Assembly: GCA_023678885.1 (NCBI GenBank)
Contig: CM042979.1
Location: 22,435,513-22,499,512 of the forward strand
Direction of reading: 5' to 3'
Length of the DNA stretch: 64,000 nt
DNA from: Pogostemon cablin
Taxonomy: Eukaryota > Streptophyta > Magnoliopsida > Lamiales > Lamiaceae
The notes beneath the pieces were generated by a model that worked only from the letters and a program-made list of their open reading frames with translations, was not told where the DNA came from and did not search any database. Of the stretch, positions 1 to 11,720 are shown in pieces. Each line of letters begins with the position of its first letter. Position 1 is the first letter of the stretch. Position numbers and translations under genes: made by a program.

Positions 1-969
1 CAAAGTGATGGATGGATGGAGGAAAAGATGTGGATGATGGTTGGGGGTGATCCCCCCTTGTGGGGTGTAGGATGATTGTGTTGCGGTGCCTCTCTTGGTG
101 TGATCTACATTCCCTTTTGTACTTGTAAGCTCTCTTAATGGACCTTGGATAGGCTTTTTTAGATAAAAACATGCAGATACACGCACTAGGAATGTAAAAA
201 CTGTACAGATCTGAAAATTCGCGACCTAGTTCGACTAAAGTGATTCTGGTCATACTAGATAGGCCTTGGTCGAACTACGGTCGAACTGCATGTTTGTAAA
301 CTGAAATTTTATCTTCTGGTTCAGTTAGACTTCACTGTAGTAGCTCGACCAAAATGGTTTGGTCGAACTATGGTCGAATTGCATGCTCTGTGTCACCATT
401 TCGCGCATAACTTCCACACTCAAACTCTGATTTGAGTGATTCTTGCTCTCATGCGATCCTCTCATCCTTGGCATTCTATCATATAATGAAATTTAAAAAA
501 ATCAAACATTTGAAGGTGTATCAAGCCATGGAAAGTGGCACACCCATTCTAAGCAGAAACAACTTGCGCGACGTCACCATTTTCATCATAACTTTCTCGT
601 TTCGACTCTGATTGAGGTGTTCCTTATGTCAAAATGATCCTCTCTTCTGTGGCTTTCCAATGAATATGCAAAATATAATGGGTATTGGAAGGAATCTGAA
701 GAACATCACACTTTCAGTTCTGAACTCCACACGAACACAGAAAAATTATGCAAGTTGGACGTGCATTTTTCAGCATTCCTACACAAGTTGCACCTTTTCC
801 CCAACTTTGCACTTTTGATCCTTTTTTCACTTAAAATACAATAAAACACCTCAAACGCACATTTTTCTCACATATATCAAATATAAGACACTTGTGCTAA
901 TATATAACTACAATTCCCATCAAAAAAGTGTTAAATTGGATACTAAAACATGCTTTTTCACTCTCATCA
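1..969 (-). mobile_element. 3' LTR of element B, partial
   Basis: This segment aligns with the 5' LTR of B from about 15524 to 16190 and then 27887 to 28150. It ends CTCATCA directly beside a polypurine tract, as a minus-strand 3' LTR should. About 1 kb of the LTR lies left of the window. The TATA box seen in the 5' LTR (TATAAAAG) is here changed to TACAAAAG near position 115. It carries two copies of a shared module (about 401-480 and 584-664) and GTTCGACC/GGTCGAAC words at about 226-380. Confidence 0.85.
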
Positions 970-983
970 ATCCCCCAAACTTA
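970..983 (-). other. Polypurine tract of element B
   Basis: Read on minus, the purine run AAGTTTGGGGGAT directly precedes the LTR start TGATGAGAG. This is the expected primer for plus-strand DNA synthesis and fixes the orientation of B. The same core occurs at the ends of elements A and J. Confidence 0.8.
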
Positions 984-1281
984 CCTGTTTCTCATCTCAA
1001 GGCAACAAAATAAAAATATAGAGAAAGAGAGAGTAAGAAAATTAGTGGGGAAACAAGGACTACAACAAATCCTCATTCAAAATATAATTATCATCAACTT
1101 AGGTCATGCAACTCTCATTACATGTAATAATCAATTCATAGCATACAAGATAAGAAAATCACCACCAATTCAAATGCTCCATTGACATGTTCTTATGGGA
1201 AGTATATATCACTCGCACTCAAGTGTAAAAGATATACACTTATGGGTTATGGTGTTTACGCTCAGATTCAATTCAAGTGCA

Positions 1282-2639
1282 TGTTGGCGTTTGGATCTTT
1301 TGGTTAACGTGAACACTCTAAATCAGCAAAAGCAAGAAATCATAGAAACGTATTACCTTTCACCAGGGTATGTTGAAGAAGAAGGATTCTCGCCGGCTGC
1401 CCGCGCAGTTGTACGGTTTTGGCCATAACTTCCTTATCTGATCTCCGATTTGAGTGATCTACACGGCAAAACGATCCACTCTTCTGTGTCTTTCTGTCAA
1501 TATATCACACGTCCAGTTCTGATGTTCACACAATTTTATAAAAATTGTGGAAATTGACGGACAAAAATAGCAAATGACCTTCCGGTCTTCCGTTGTATTC
1601 CTAAGCCATATCTCGACGTTGTGTGGGCAACGATCTACAAGACGAACTCAATCTGCAGTCTATTCTATCTCTCACGAGTTTAGGCTTGTGTTATTATTAT
1701 CCAGAGTGCTGAGATTGGCTATTATATATAGGCTACAACAGGGACCAGGAGGAGAAATTAGGGTTTGGGCCTCCCATTGGGCTTAAGCATCCAAGTTTAG
1801 CCCAAAACTTATACTTAAGTCCAATAATAATAAATCATTCCACTAAAGAAATATTATTGCACTGCCACCCTAATCCCAAATTACGTTTATGGGCTCCTTC
1901 TTATTATGAGCCCGTTAATCTCCTCATGTTTAAGATTGAATGCCCATTAATTAATTAAGTTACAGACAACTCCATTAATTAATATATTTACCGAGAGTAG
2001 TATCACTCAACCTTATTATCATGCCTGATTAAATCCACCTGCAAGGTTTACATGATAATCATTATGAGCTCCTCAAGGAGACATCATCAACCAATTCCGT
2101 TAGGACACAGATTCCTTCTACAATCAACAGCACACCATAGAGACAGCACCATCTCCCAACTCACCGAGCATATTGATTTTACTATTAAATATCACCCGTT
2201 GATGAATCAAAGAAATAAATACTGGCATGTCGAGGTTATTATATATGGATTAAGAGTACTAACATCCATAATAACAGAGATCAAGTTCTATTATATAGTC
2301 AGTATAAACCGAACGATCTCAACGCGGTCCTGTTCAATACACAAAGTGTACTAGTGCAATTTTATAGTCAAGATTGACTAATGTCAAATCACACTACAAC
2401 CATACTGATAGATAGTCCCCGTCTATCTCGGTTGTGAACATCTGTTTATACTTTATAAGGAGCTGATAATATGATCTTCAGTGTGATGCCGCACACCACA
2501 TTATTTGCAGTATAAAATAAATGGACTTTTGCAACAGCATTATTGCAAACTTTTGATCACATGATTCTCATTTCAAATAAATTAAATTGTTAAAACATTG
2601 TTCATACAAAAAGCTAGACTTTCAGTATATAATCCAACA
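1282..2639 (-). mobile_element. 3' LTR of copia element C
   Basis: It starts TGTTGGCG and ends CCAACA, and matches 8097-9446 throughout with many scattered differences, so C is older than element A. A purine-rich stretch (minus AAATGGGAGA) follows at 2640-2652 as the polypurine tract. The segment 1421-1500 is the module shared with element B. Confidence 0.9.
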
Positions 2640-5600
2640 ATCTCCCATTTATACTAAAAGACTATGCTGCCATATCTGTTGCCATACATCTGATTCCCTC
2701 TCCCACTACTTGACCATTAAAAGCTCTCGTTTTAAGGTCCTTGTAGAAGGATTTACTAGGTTATTATCTGATGCAATCTAGGCGACAACAACCTTCCCCT
2801 CATCATATAATTTCTCGTATTAGATAGTACTCGCGTTCAATATGTTTAATTGCCTTATGGACTCGTGATTTCTTCAAGTTTGCAACTGCACCATTATTAT
2901 CACAATAAATCGTGATAACCTTGGGAAAACTTAGAATCACATCTAAGTCCATTACGAAGTGTCTAGAACCATACAGATACTTTGGCTACCACAAGGCTCC
3001 AATATTATCTTTCTTTTTCATGGTGGAGTCCGAAATATATTTCTATATAACATTCCTCCATACTATGGATCTACTTTCAATTTAAACACATAGCCTTGGG
3101 TGGATTTACTGCCATCCCCATGATTTGAAAAATCGAATCTATGTAACCGTCAAGAAGTAATGAATATGTCCGGTAAGCCTACATATAATTTTCAGTCCTT
3201 CTCAGGCACTTCAAATATGTCTTACCACAATTCAATATTCTTGTTCCGGGATACCTTGATACCCACTGTCTATTCCATTAGCAAAACAGATATTCAATCT
3301 CGTGCATAGTATTCCATAGATTATGCTTTCTTATTGCCGAAGCATAGGGAACCGCATTTATCTATTTTATCTTCATTTGTGTCTTAAGACACAAATTCTT
3401 AGATAAAGTCACATGCTAAAGGATTGTATCATTTATAAAGCTTGAGACATGCATAATATCATATCCTGTGATCTTTATCTCCATGATCGCAAGGATATAT
3501 TTTGCTTCTCTGAAGTCCTTTATTTCATACCGCTTTATTAACCATACCTATACCCCGACAATACTCTTTCATTGTCTCCAATGAGCAAGATATCTTCTAC
3601 GTATATACAAGAAATACCTTCACGTTTCCATCACTCATTTCAATGCACAAGTACCATCCGAGCATTGATTAAATCCATATGACTGGGTTTCCTTATCAAA
3701 ATGGATGTTCAATGATCTTGAAGCTTGCTTTAGTCCATCGATGGACACTTTTAAGCTACCACTTGAAATGCTCTTAGTTCTATGCAATGAATCATTTAGG
3801 TTGCTATATCATAGAGCCACTTACAACCAATGGCTTTTATACCATTTGATGATTCTACAAGCTCCCAGAATTGATTTTGAATCCATAGATTCTATTTCAA
3901 AATTCATTGCAACTTACTAAGATTTCGCATTTTAATTTTGTAGTGCTTTGTCATTTTCATGGGCCAATTTGATTTTACTAGGGACCAAATCTCACGACTT
4001 TCCCAAAATATAAATCTATCATGTTGTGAAACAACTCTCCCACTACGATAAGGCACTACATGTAATTGTGTATCAGATGTGATACGCGATACAGTTTACT
4101 TGTGGTATATTCTCTTGTACAATTGGTACTGAAATTTGTGTTTTCCTTCTCACACCTTTAGAACAACTTATACATGGATTTATAATTTATTACATAGTCC
4201 TTTCCAATAATCTAGCATTCGTGTTAACAATCACTTTTTTTGATCTTTTTGGACTTTTAAATAAACCATCCTTTATTTTTCTAGGATATCCCACAAACAG
4301 ACAAGCATCATATGCCATGCTGTTTCTAGGGATTACCCATAAAATAAATTTAGTAATTCCAAAAAATTCATCATTTATCTAATCATTTCCATAAGAGTCT
4401 TATTCCTTCTTTCCACCATACCATACAGCTAGAGTTTGCCCGGTGTAGTCTACTTAGGATTCAATCCCAATCTCAATTTCTGATTAATAGCTCCTGACTA
4501 TCCTAAGAGGTACTCGCCACCATGATTTAAATCGTAATAACTTGATATATTTTCCATGATGCTTCACTGCATCAGTCATGTACTTCTTGAATTAATCATA
4601 GTACTCAGACTTGCAGTGCATCAAATAAATATATCTTCTTCCTAGAATAATCTTCGAATATTCATAAACACCTGTCGTCGGGATAATCTTAGGATCGCAT
4701 AAATCAGAGTGAACCATTTCCAACATATCTTTTCATGGCTCTTTACCCCTTTGTCTTGTATAGGCAAATTATCATTTTTACTTCCAAGTAAGACTCACAA
4801 GTTCGATAGTTTCCACTTTCAATAAACCTTACGGTTCATCGGCTATCAACTTTCGAATCGTACTTAAGTAAAATGATCTAGTTTTAGATGCCAAAAGTAT
4901 GTTCAGTTCATCTCCGAAGGTTCCTTTCTCTTATAAGACTAGAAGATGCATTATTAATTACTAAATATTGCATCCATGGGATTAACATGATTTAAGAGTG
5001 TTCAAATTGTCTAACAACGTACCACAACAGATTATATCTCTATCCTTCATTATAATGACCTCGCCATTTAAATGAAATAAAGTATCCATCCATAAATGCA
5101 TAGAAACTGAAATGAAATTCTTTCTATGAAGACTTAAAGTCAATTTCTCTTATTCAAATGTTTATTCATATCATAAGATAAATAAACAACTCCCACTACA
5201 ATAGCTACTACTCTCATAGCTATTTACCCATGTACTTAATTATCTTATCATCACTATGTTTAAAACATTTAATGATTCCGGTATCTACACACAACGTGTC
5301 AGTAAACGCCATCACTAATCATCTTTCAACAACAAGTAAATAAGATACTTACCTTGTTCACTCCTTTGATGAAATTGGTTTTCCTTCGCCACATGTTTTG
5401 TCAGGAATTCCCCACCTCATACAACCCTTTGTATTTCAGGTAGAACTCACTCAAAACATTTGGGCAAGAATAAAATTGACTCAGGTTTCCCCTTCAGTCT
5501 CTACTCCAAGTATTTCCAATTCTTTCATCAATTTAACCATGTCCTCTTGCCTTTCTAATTATTCAAGTATCCGAAGAGTCGCATGAGACCATCATATTTC

Positions 5601-5700
5601 TATGAACCTCTCACATCTTCACTAAAGACTTAAATAGGCATTAGAGGGTATTTTTAGTGAGAATACATATTTTAATTTTCTTAGGCAATAAGAATTAAAA
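2640..5700 (-). pseudogene. Degenerate copia gag-pol of element C
   Basis: Frames are broken by many stops and indels, but copia landmarks remain in minus-strand order. A gag-like and protease-like stretch lies at about 5700-5150. Integrase traces including a GGEYL motif lie at about 4600-4380. The RT catalytic motif at 3605-3574 reads YVEDILL in place of YVDDILL. RNase H traces (CDNNGAVAN, HIEREY) lie at about 2920-2805. The domain order INT before RT places the element in Ty1/copia. No product can be made. Confidence 0.75.
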
Positions 5701-6188
5701 TTAAGATTCTTTTCTAATTATTTATTTTAGGACCAGTGAATATGTTTCTTTCAGTTAACAACAAGTGAAATAAACTATTTGATAATTCAGAGAATCAAGT
5801 AAATAAATACGACGATCAAACCCTTCGAATTTAAATTTTATATCGGTTCCCTTAATAAACAATATAAAATAAATTCACCGACATCTCAAGCACCGTGAAT
5901 TTGCATGCCACGTTAGTATGGACGTATACATAACATTCGCAAGAGAAGGTTTTACCCGTTAATTCCATACGTCATAATTAACCTTATGACTCAATGATTA
6001 ATAGTCGATTGTCCTTTAGCCATGCAATTTAATAGCAGTGACTCCGTGGGGGAGGATACATATTAATTGCACCTAAGTGTATACCATTATTTGATACTAA
6101 GTACGTTACCCAATCTTGTGTGCCTTACAGTTGGAGAAGTACACATGCGCTCAAATAATTTTCTATAACCATCAATTATTAATTTGTA
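5701..6188 (-). other. Element C internal sequence, no gene seen
   Basis: AT-rich DNA between the gag traces and the leader repeats. It is similar in layout to 29230-29756 of element D, which supports a shared copia ancestry. No open frame or recognised motif was found. Confidence 0.5.
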
Positions 6189-6373
6189 CCAGTGATCCGC
6201 AAATAAAACTCATCCGTTGGGGAGGAAGGCACTATAAACGACTCATAAGCTTACTTGCATCACATTACACATAATAATTATTTCATGAAATTTATTCCAG
6301 TGATCCGCAAATAAAACTCATCCGTTGGGGAGGAAGGCACTAAAATCGACTCATAAGCTTACTTGCATCACTG
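6189..6373. repeat. Two direct repeats in the leader of element C
   Basis: A unit of about 76 bp containing AGTGATCCGCAAATAAAACT, followed by a GGGGAGGAAGGCACTA segment, occurs at 6189-6264 and again at 6298-6373, about 109 bp apart. Element D carries the same doubled unit at 29757-29940, with changes. The duplication therefore predates the split of C and D and was kept in the leader between PBS and gag. Confidence 0.8.
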
Positions 6374-6599
6374 AATAAATCAACAATGGCGGCCACGGGA
6401 TCATGACCAATCCCTCTCCCAATTAGTTATTTAACATGAGGATTTTTGCATGCATACAATATAACAGATATAATTATGCAAATAAGAATGCTATTATTAC
6501 AGCAAATTAGGCAGTAAATCAAATAGCACATGCAATCCAAATATATAATAATAATTAGTAAATAAAATAATTGTATCAGTTATATATAAGGAATTAAAA

Positions 6600-8000
6600 A
6601 AATGCAAATATATGTTGACTTAGTCAACACTCAAACCAATTAAGAAAGTAACTTGCACAACAAGTAGGTGAACTTGTGCCCCAAGAAATCCAATCCACAC
6701 GGATCATCATCAACCGAAAAGTTTCCACCTATACCGATGACTTTCCAGCCACGAAACTACCCGCCGAATGCCATTTCTCAGCCACCGTTCATCCAAACCT
6801 ATGCCTGCCAGAAAAACATAGCCCGCCGGAAACTCATCGCTCAGTTTAGATCACTGCTGCGGGAAATTTCCACATGGAGCAGCGCTGCTCCATCCATCTC
6901 TCAGCCCATACGCTGGGATGCCGTTGATCAACCACCGAGAAGCCCACGACATATCCACTGCCGGATAAAACACTGGCAACAGCTTCAGATCGTATCCATC
7001 TGCCCCCGGCATGCCACTAACAGCCATCAGCCTGCTCCACGGCGCCACTCTACAACAATCGCCTTCTACTGCTATAGCGGTATCTTCTTGATTGCCACTA
7101 CTGATGAGCCATGAATCACGCACACGTCGATTCTGCTCGTGATGACTCATGCCACGTCTGACCAACGCCATGCAGTCACCTCATCATCGGTGATAATCTT
7201 TGCCACCGCATATCCAACATCGATCACGTTGCACCACTGCGCCGCTCGCCATATTCATGATATGATCCAGCAACCTGCTCAAAACTCTGTAGACCCAGTC
7301 GGAACCACATGTGGACTCGTACCAAACCTTGGCAGACTCGATGGAAAATAGGGTGACCCGATCGAAATGCTGCCTAGTTCGATCGCGATCTCGCCTGGCC
7401 CGCTCGAAACCACCACCAGAAATATGCTGGTACAACCTTGTACACCACTGGACCACGTCACCAGCTCTCAACATGTCGACCAGCGTTGAATTTCGTCCAG
7501 ATGCACGACCATGGGTAGTCTTTAACCAATCACTAGTGGCACCATTAAAAGTTTTGAAAACAGCCGCCAACCCTACAATGAAGTCGTGCAGCCTTTGCTG
7601 TCGCGGCTCCTTTCATCATCGGCATGAGCCCTAGCCATCATTTGCAGCCATTTATGACACTGCTAACTCTATAATTTTATCGACCAGCAGAATCCGCCAG
7701 TAGCCAAGCACGCCAATGGTGACCTGCCCGGCAACTTTCACCGTGGATTGGTTTTCATCCATGGAGATGACCCATCATCAGTCGCGCACCATTATTACAG
7801 ACTATCACCCCATCAATATCAACCAACGCACGCAATAACCCACCGTTGATTATCAGCCAATGTCGCTTCCATCGTTCAGCCGCCATTAACAATCTAGCCC
7901 CGTCAACACTTCGTCGTGTGATACTAGCATGACTCATGAATTATCGTCAATGAATTCCATCGTGTGGTGTATATGTGCCATGTCCAATTAGGGTGTGCAA
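6600..8000. other. GC-rich leader insert of element C, origin unknown
   Basis: This stretch between the PBS and the leader repeats is much richer in G and C than the AT-rich sequence around it. Element D has an unrelated GC-rich stretch at the same place (30170-30700), while sequence on both sides is shared. Short open frames exist on both strands (for example 6668-7114 plus and 7570-7184 minus), but none resembles a known family and they overlap one another. It may be captured host DNA. No function is assigned. Confidence 0.5.
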
Positions 8001-8082
8001 CAAGAAATAATTCTAAAACCCTAATATCACATATTCCACTCAAACCCTAGCCTAATGAGTCACGTTTAGCCATAGAACCTAC

Positions 8083-8094
8083 ACTCTAATACCA
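8083..8094 (-). other. Primer-binding site of element C (initiator tRNA-Met type)
   Basis: On minus the sequence TGGTATTAGAGT lies two bases inside the 5' LTR end. It matches the standard copia PBS (TGGTATCAGAGC) apart from small changes. It sets the strand of the element. Confidence 0.8.
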
Positions 8095-8096
8095 AT

Positions 8097-9446
8097 TGTT
8101 GGCATTTATATCTTTTGGTTAAAGTGAAATGTGAGGGTTCCATGCGTTTATAAATTAGCGGAAGCAAGAAATCATAGAAATGTATTACCTTTCACCAGGA
8201 TATGTTGAAGAAGAAGGATTCTCGCCGGCTGCCTATGCAGTCACACGGTTTTGGCCATAACTTCCTCATCCAATCTCTGATTGGAGTGATCTATGCAGAA
8301 ACAAGTTCCTCTCTTTTGTGGCTTTCCGTCAATATATCACATGTCTAGTTTTGATGTTCACAAGATTTTATAAAAATCATAGAAGTTGACGGATAGAAAC
8401 AGCAAATGACCTTCCGATCTTCTGTTGTATTCCTAAGCCACGTCTCAACATTGTGTGGGCAACGATCCACGAGACGAACTTAATCTGTAGTCTAATCTAT
8501 CTCTCATGAGTTTAGGCGTGTGTTATTATTATTCGGAATGCTGAGATTGGCTATTATATATAGGCTACAACAGGGACCAGGAGGAGAAATTAGGGTTTGG
8601 GTCTCCCATTGGGCGTAAGCATCCAAGTTTACCCCAAAACTTATACTTAAGTCTAATAATAATAAATCATTCCACTAAAGAAATATTATTGCACTGCCAC
8701 CCTAATCCCAAATTACTTTTATGAGCTCCTTCTTATTATGATCCTGTTAATCTCCCCATGTTTAAGATTGAATGCCCATTAATTAATTAAGTTACTGACA
8801 ACTCCATTAATTAATATATTTACCGAGAGTAGTACCACTCAATTTTATTATCATACTGGATTAAATCCATTTACAGGGTTTACATGATAATCATTATGAG
8901 CTCCTCAAGGGGACATCATCAACTAATTCCATTAGGACACAGATTCCTTCTACAATTAACAGCACACCATAGAGACAGCACCATCTCCCAACTCACCGAG
9001 CATATTGATTTAACTATTAAATCTCACCCATTGATGAATCAAAGAAATAAATACTGGCTTACGTATCAAGGTTATTGTATAGCGATTAATAGATCAAGTT
9101 CTATTATACAATCAGTATAAACCGAACGATCTCAACGAGGTCCTGTTTAATACACAAAGTGCACTAGTGCAATTTTATAGTCAAGATAGACTAATGCCAA
9201 ATCACACTACAACCATACCGATAGATAGTCCCCGTCTATCTTGGTTGTGAATATCTGTTTATTCTTTATAAGGAGCTGATAATATATCTTCCGTATTACG
9301 CCGCACACCACATTATCTACAGTATGAAGTAAATGGATTTTTGCAACAATATTATTACAAACGTTTGATCACATGATTCTCATTTCAAATAAAATTGTTA
9401 AAATATTGTTCATACAAAAGCTAGACTTTCAGTATACAATCCAACA
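8097..9446 (-). mobile_element. 5' LTR of copia element C
   Basis: Partner of 1282-2639, with the same TGTTGGC start and CCAACA end. The shared module lies at about 8253-8332. The LTR belongs to the same family as D, E, F and G. They share AGGAGGAGAAATTAG, a GAGCTCCTCAAGG block and the final ATACAATCCAACA. Confidence 0.9.
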
Positions 9447-10840
9447 GTACATGCGTAACCATAAGCTTGCCAATTGTCTCAACTCTCCTTTAACTTGTTG
9501 CTAGAAAATCATGGATCAAAAAGGTCTTTTATTTGGTTGTAATGTAGGCTCTTTGGAAAAGGTAGGAAATATATAGTTTAGTGAGTCAAAACTCGGATCG
9601 ATCAAGCGGCCGCTTCTCTCAATCTTTATTTTTTTCCTCATCTCTTTTAATCAAGCACAACATCCTCTTCACACTCTCCTATCTTTATCCTTCAAGTACA
9701 ACATATTTTTTTCCAACTTTTTCTAGGTCTTTAACTCCATCATTCTCCTTTTTATTTCACCCTCTTTTTTTTTTTCTTCTTTTCTTCGAGGTACCAATTT
9801 CAGCACTACCTCTCGCATCCTCCATAGGGTATTAGATTTAAGCATTACCCTATGGTGTTTGTTTCCATGGAGTACTACATTTAAGCACTACTCCAGGAAT
9901 TTTCCTTTTGATCCTTAAGATTCTTCCTTCATCAACCCTCAAATCACCACTCTCTTCAATTAAGCTTTATTGGCTATCAAAAGAATGGATTTAAAAAGGC
10001 TCAAACGGGCTGACTAGGGATTTAAATGAATTCAAGTAAAGTATATGGGAAAAGATGGGCTAAATAGCAAAGATGGCCTAATATCATTTTCATAATCCGC
10101 TGGACTAATCTTGAATATTCAAGGAGACTCAAGGCAAGTTCTAGAATACACGCACAAGAACGATACTCACAACAAAAGAAAATATCATGTAATTATGTAA
10201 CATGATCAATAAGGCTCAAAATCTCACATGGATTTTTAACAAGTAATAGAGAATTATTCATGGTAAGTAATATCTCACAAGTACACATAGAACTTCATAC
10301 CACAATATAATTCAAGTACACTTCCTTCATCAATTTCAAAGGCATATGAATTTCAGGCACAATTCAAAAATATAAGCTCACATGGATCTTCAAAATAGAA
10401 ACTCAATCCTTCCACTACTCAAATTGAAAGCACACATAAAAATTAGAATAAGGAAATGAGGGCACCTAATTTTTCTCTTTCAAAAATGATCACGAGCTCC
10501 TCGAGTTGTTCAACTCGGTCAGGTCAAAGCCTCAGTGTAGAACTCATCTTGCCACTCCAATATCCTTTTCTATCATCAAAAATAAAACACACTCATCATC
10601 ACATGATTCATCAATAATAAAATAGGAGACACCAGAAAAATAAAAAAGACGAAAAACTCGACCACTGACATTAGGGAACACACAAAGACAACATACTAAA
10701 CATTAAGTAAGTTGCAAAAAATTGACATATCAACACCAGTTAAAATATTAATATGCCACAAAAAAATCAACCCCCTAACAAACAAACAACCAACGAAAGA
10801 AAAAATTATACCCTCGGTGCTCATAAGACGAGGTAAGTAC
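9447..10840 (-). other. 3' spacer of element B (non-coding)
   Basis: Together with 984-1281 this is the non-coding region between the pol remnant and the 3' LTR. It aligns in patches with 17871-18900 of A and 58118-59300 of J, for example the blocks around 9540, 18225 and 58475 (TTGGCTCTTTGGAAA). It contains three hairpins (9788-9895). No open frame looks real. Confidence 0.7.
9788..9895. other. Three covarying hairpins in the spacer of element B
   Basis: Hairpin 1 has GAGGTA (9788-9793) pairing with TACCTC (9807-9812). Hairpin 2 has CCATAGGGTA (9822-9831) pairing with TACCCTATGG (9846-9855), a perfect 10-bp stem. Hairpin 3 has TGGAGTA (9868-9874) pairing with TACTCCA (9889-9895). The loops are 13, 14 and 14 nt and share a TTTMAG(G)CA core. 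The stems differ in sequence but stay paired. Relatives occur in A (18412-18519) and J (58657-58763). Confidence 0.75.
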
Positions 10841-10888
10841 ATCACATCCCCCCAAACTTAGTAAAAATATAAGTCGAAACTAAGTTTG
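10841..10888 (-). other. Internal polypurine tract plus hairpin, element B
   Basis: On minus, CAAACTTAG (10888-10880), an 18-nt loop and CTAAGTTTG (10861-10853) run into a G tract (GGGGGG). AAGTTTGGGGG is identical to the core of the terminal polypurine tract. The same arrangement with the same 18-nt loop occurs at 22105-22148 in A and 60079-60121 in J. Confidence 0.75.
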
Positions 10889-10999
10889 AAAAGAGATGTA
10901 ATTATCGAAATGTGAGCACCTCAAATATAATAAATCCTCACTGACACAAAAGAAATAAAGCAAAAAAAGGAAGAGACAAGCCCCCAATAGGTGCTCATA

Positions 11000-11300
11000 T
11001 CTAACGTCGGAGAGTCACGATGGTACGAAACCTTTTGAACTACTGGATCATAGGGCGGTCTTCTCGCATCCTCACCTTCAAATACTTCATTTCTCTCTTC
11101 ATGTCTACAGTCAGTACCTCACCTTTCTTGGTCACAAAAATATGATCCTTGGAATTTCCTTCCTCCCATGGCTGTCTAGACTCCTCCTTGTAAATTTTTC
11201 ACTCAATTTCAAAGTCATATGTCCTATTAAAATCAAGATTAAATAAGTTAGAAATCACATGTATGCTCTTGAATGATTGAGTCTCCATGGGCATCTTCAT
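11000..11300 (-). pseudogene. Remnant of the pro-tail region of element B
   Basis: This piece matches 60237-60680 of element J. It includes the AACGTCGGAGAGTCACGA block, the segment encoding IFV-KG-VLTVD and, at about 11283-11300, a short match to the mid-protease segment at 61030 of J. Reverse transcriptase and integrase are absent between these blocks, as in J. Confidence 0.6.
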
Positions 11301-11366
11301 TGCTATATTGTTCGACTCGAATGGCTGATCGAATGGCTCTCTTGGGCATGACTGGGCAGTCTCATG

Positions 11367-11455
11367 GTTTCGAGTATAACTTTCTCATCCGACCTCCGAT
11401 TAAGGTGATTCTCTCGTGAAAATGATCCTCTCTTCTATGTCTTTCTGTTCCACTC
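11367..11455. repeat. Shared 80-bp module within the gag-pro region of element B
   Basis: The segment TATAACTTTCTCATCCGACC and the following CCGATTAAGGTGATT and AAATGATCCTCTCTTC match modules in the LTRs of B (about 401-480, 584-664, 15925-16005 and 16107-16185). They also match modules in copia LTRs C, E, F and G. Here the module lies inside an element rather than in an LTR. Confidence 0.7.
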
Positions 11456-11459
11456 CTTT

Positions 11460-11720
11460 AGGAGCTAGTTCGACCATGAGGCTTGGTTGAACTAGCTGTG
11501 TAGTGATCGAACTGGCCATCAGAGAGCACTGCATCACTGTACAGAGCTGGTTTGACCATGGTTCGACCTAAAGGGTTGGTCGAACTAGGTCTGTATGGTG
11601 GAACTGGCCATCAGCAAGCTCTAGAGAGTGCCCAGGTGCCTGGTTTGACTTAATTTGTGTGGTTCGACCAACTGCTTTGGTCAAACTATGGTCGAACCAG
11701 CCTCCTGAAGCTCCAGAATC
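11460..11720. repeat. GTTCGACC/GGTCGAAC word array in the gag-pro region of element B
   Basis: Words GTTCGACC and GGTCGAAC, in both orientations and with some decay, occur at intervals of 15-50 bp. The position corresponds to the denser array at 61880-62390 in element J, between gag and protease. It overlaps the 3' end of the gag reading frame. Confidence 0.65.

Larger units (their letters stand above)
1282..9446 (-). mobile_element. Element C: decayed Ty1/copia retrotransposon with two LTRs
   Basis: Two LTRs of 1358 and 1350 bp (TGTTGG...CCAACA) flank 5.5 kb of internal sequence. The insertion lies in the 3' spacer of element B. The flanks are GTGCA (1277-1281) and GTACA (9447-9451), a 5-bp TSD with one later change. 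A PBS matching initiator tRNA-Met lies next to the right LTR on the minus strand, which makes that the 5' LTR. Order on minus: LTR, PBS, GC-rich leader, repeats, gag/protease traces, integrase, RT, RNase H, LTR. All coding frames are broken. Confidence 0.9.

Noticed and set aside
6668..7114. Possible protein-coding gene of 148 codons in the C leader
   Set aside because: Overlapping open frames on both strands of GC-rich DNA, no recognisable domain, no supporting signals. Kept only as an unexplained insert.
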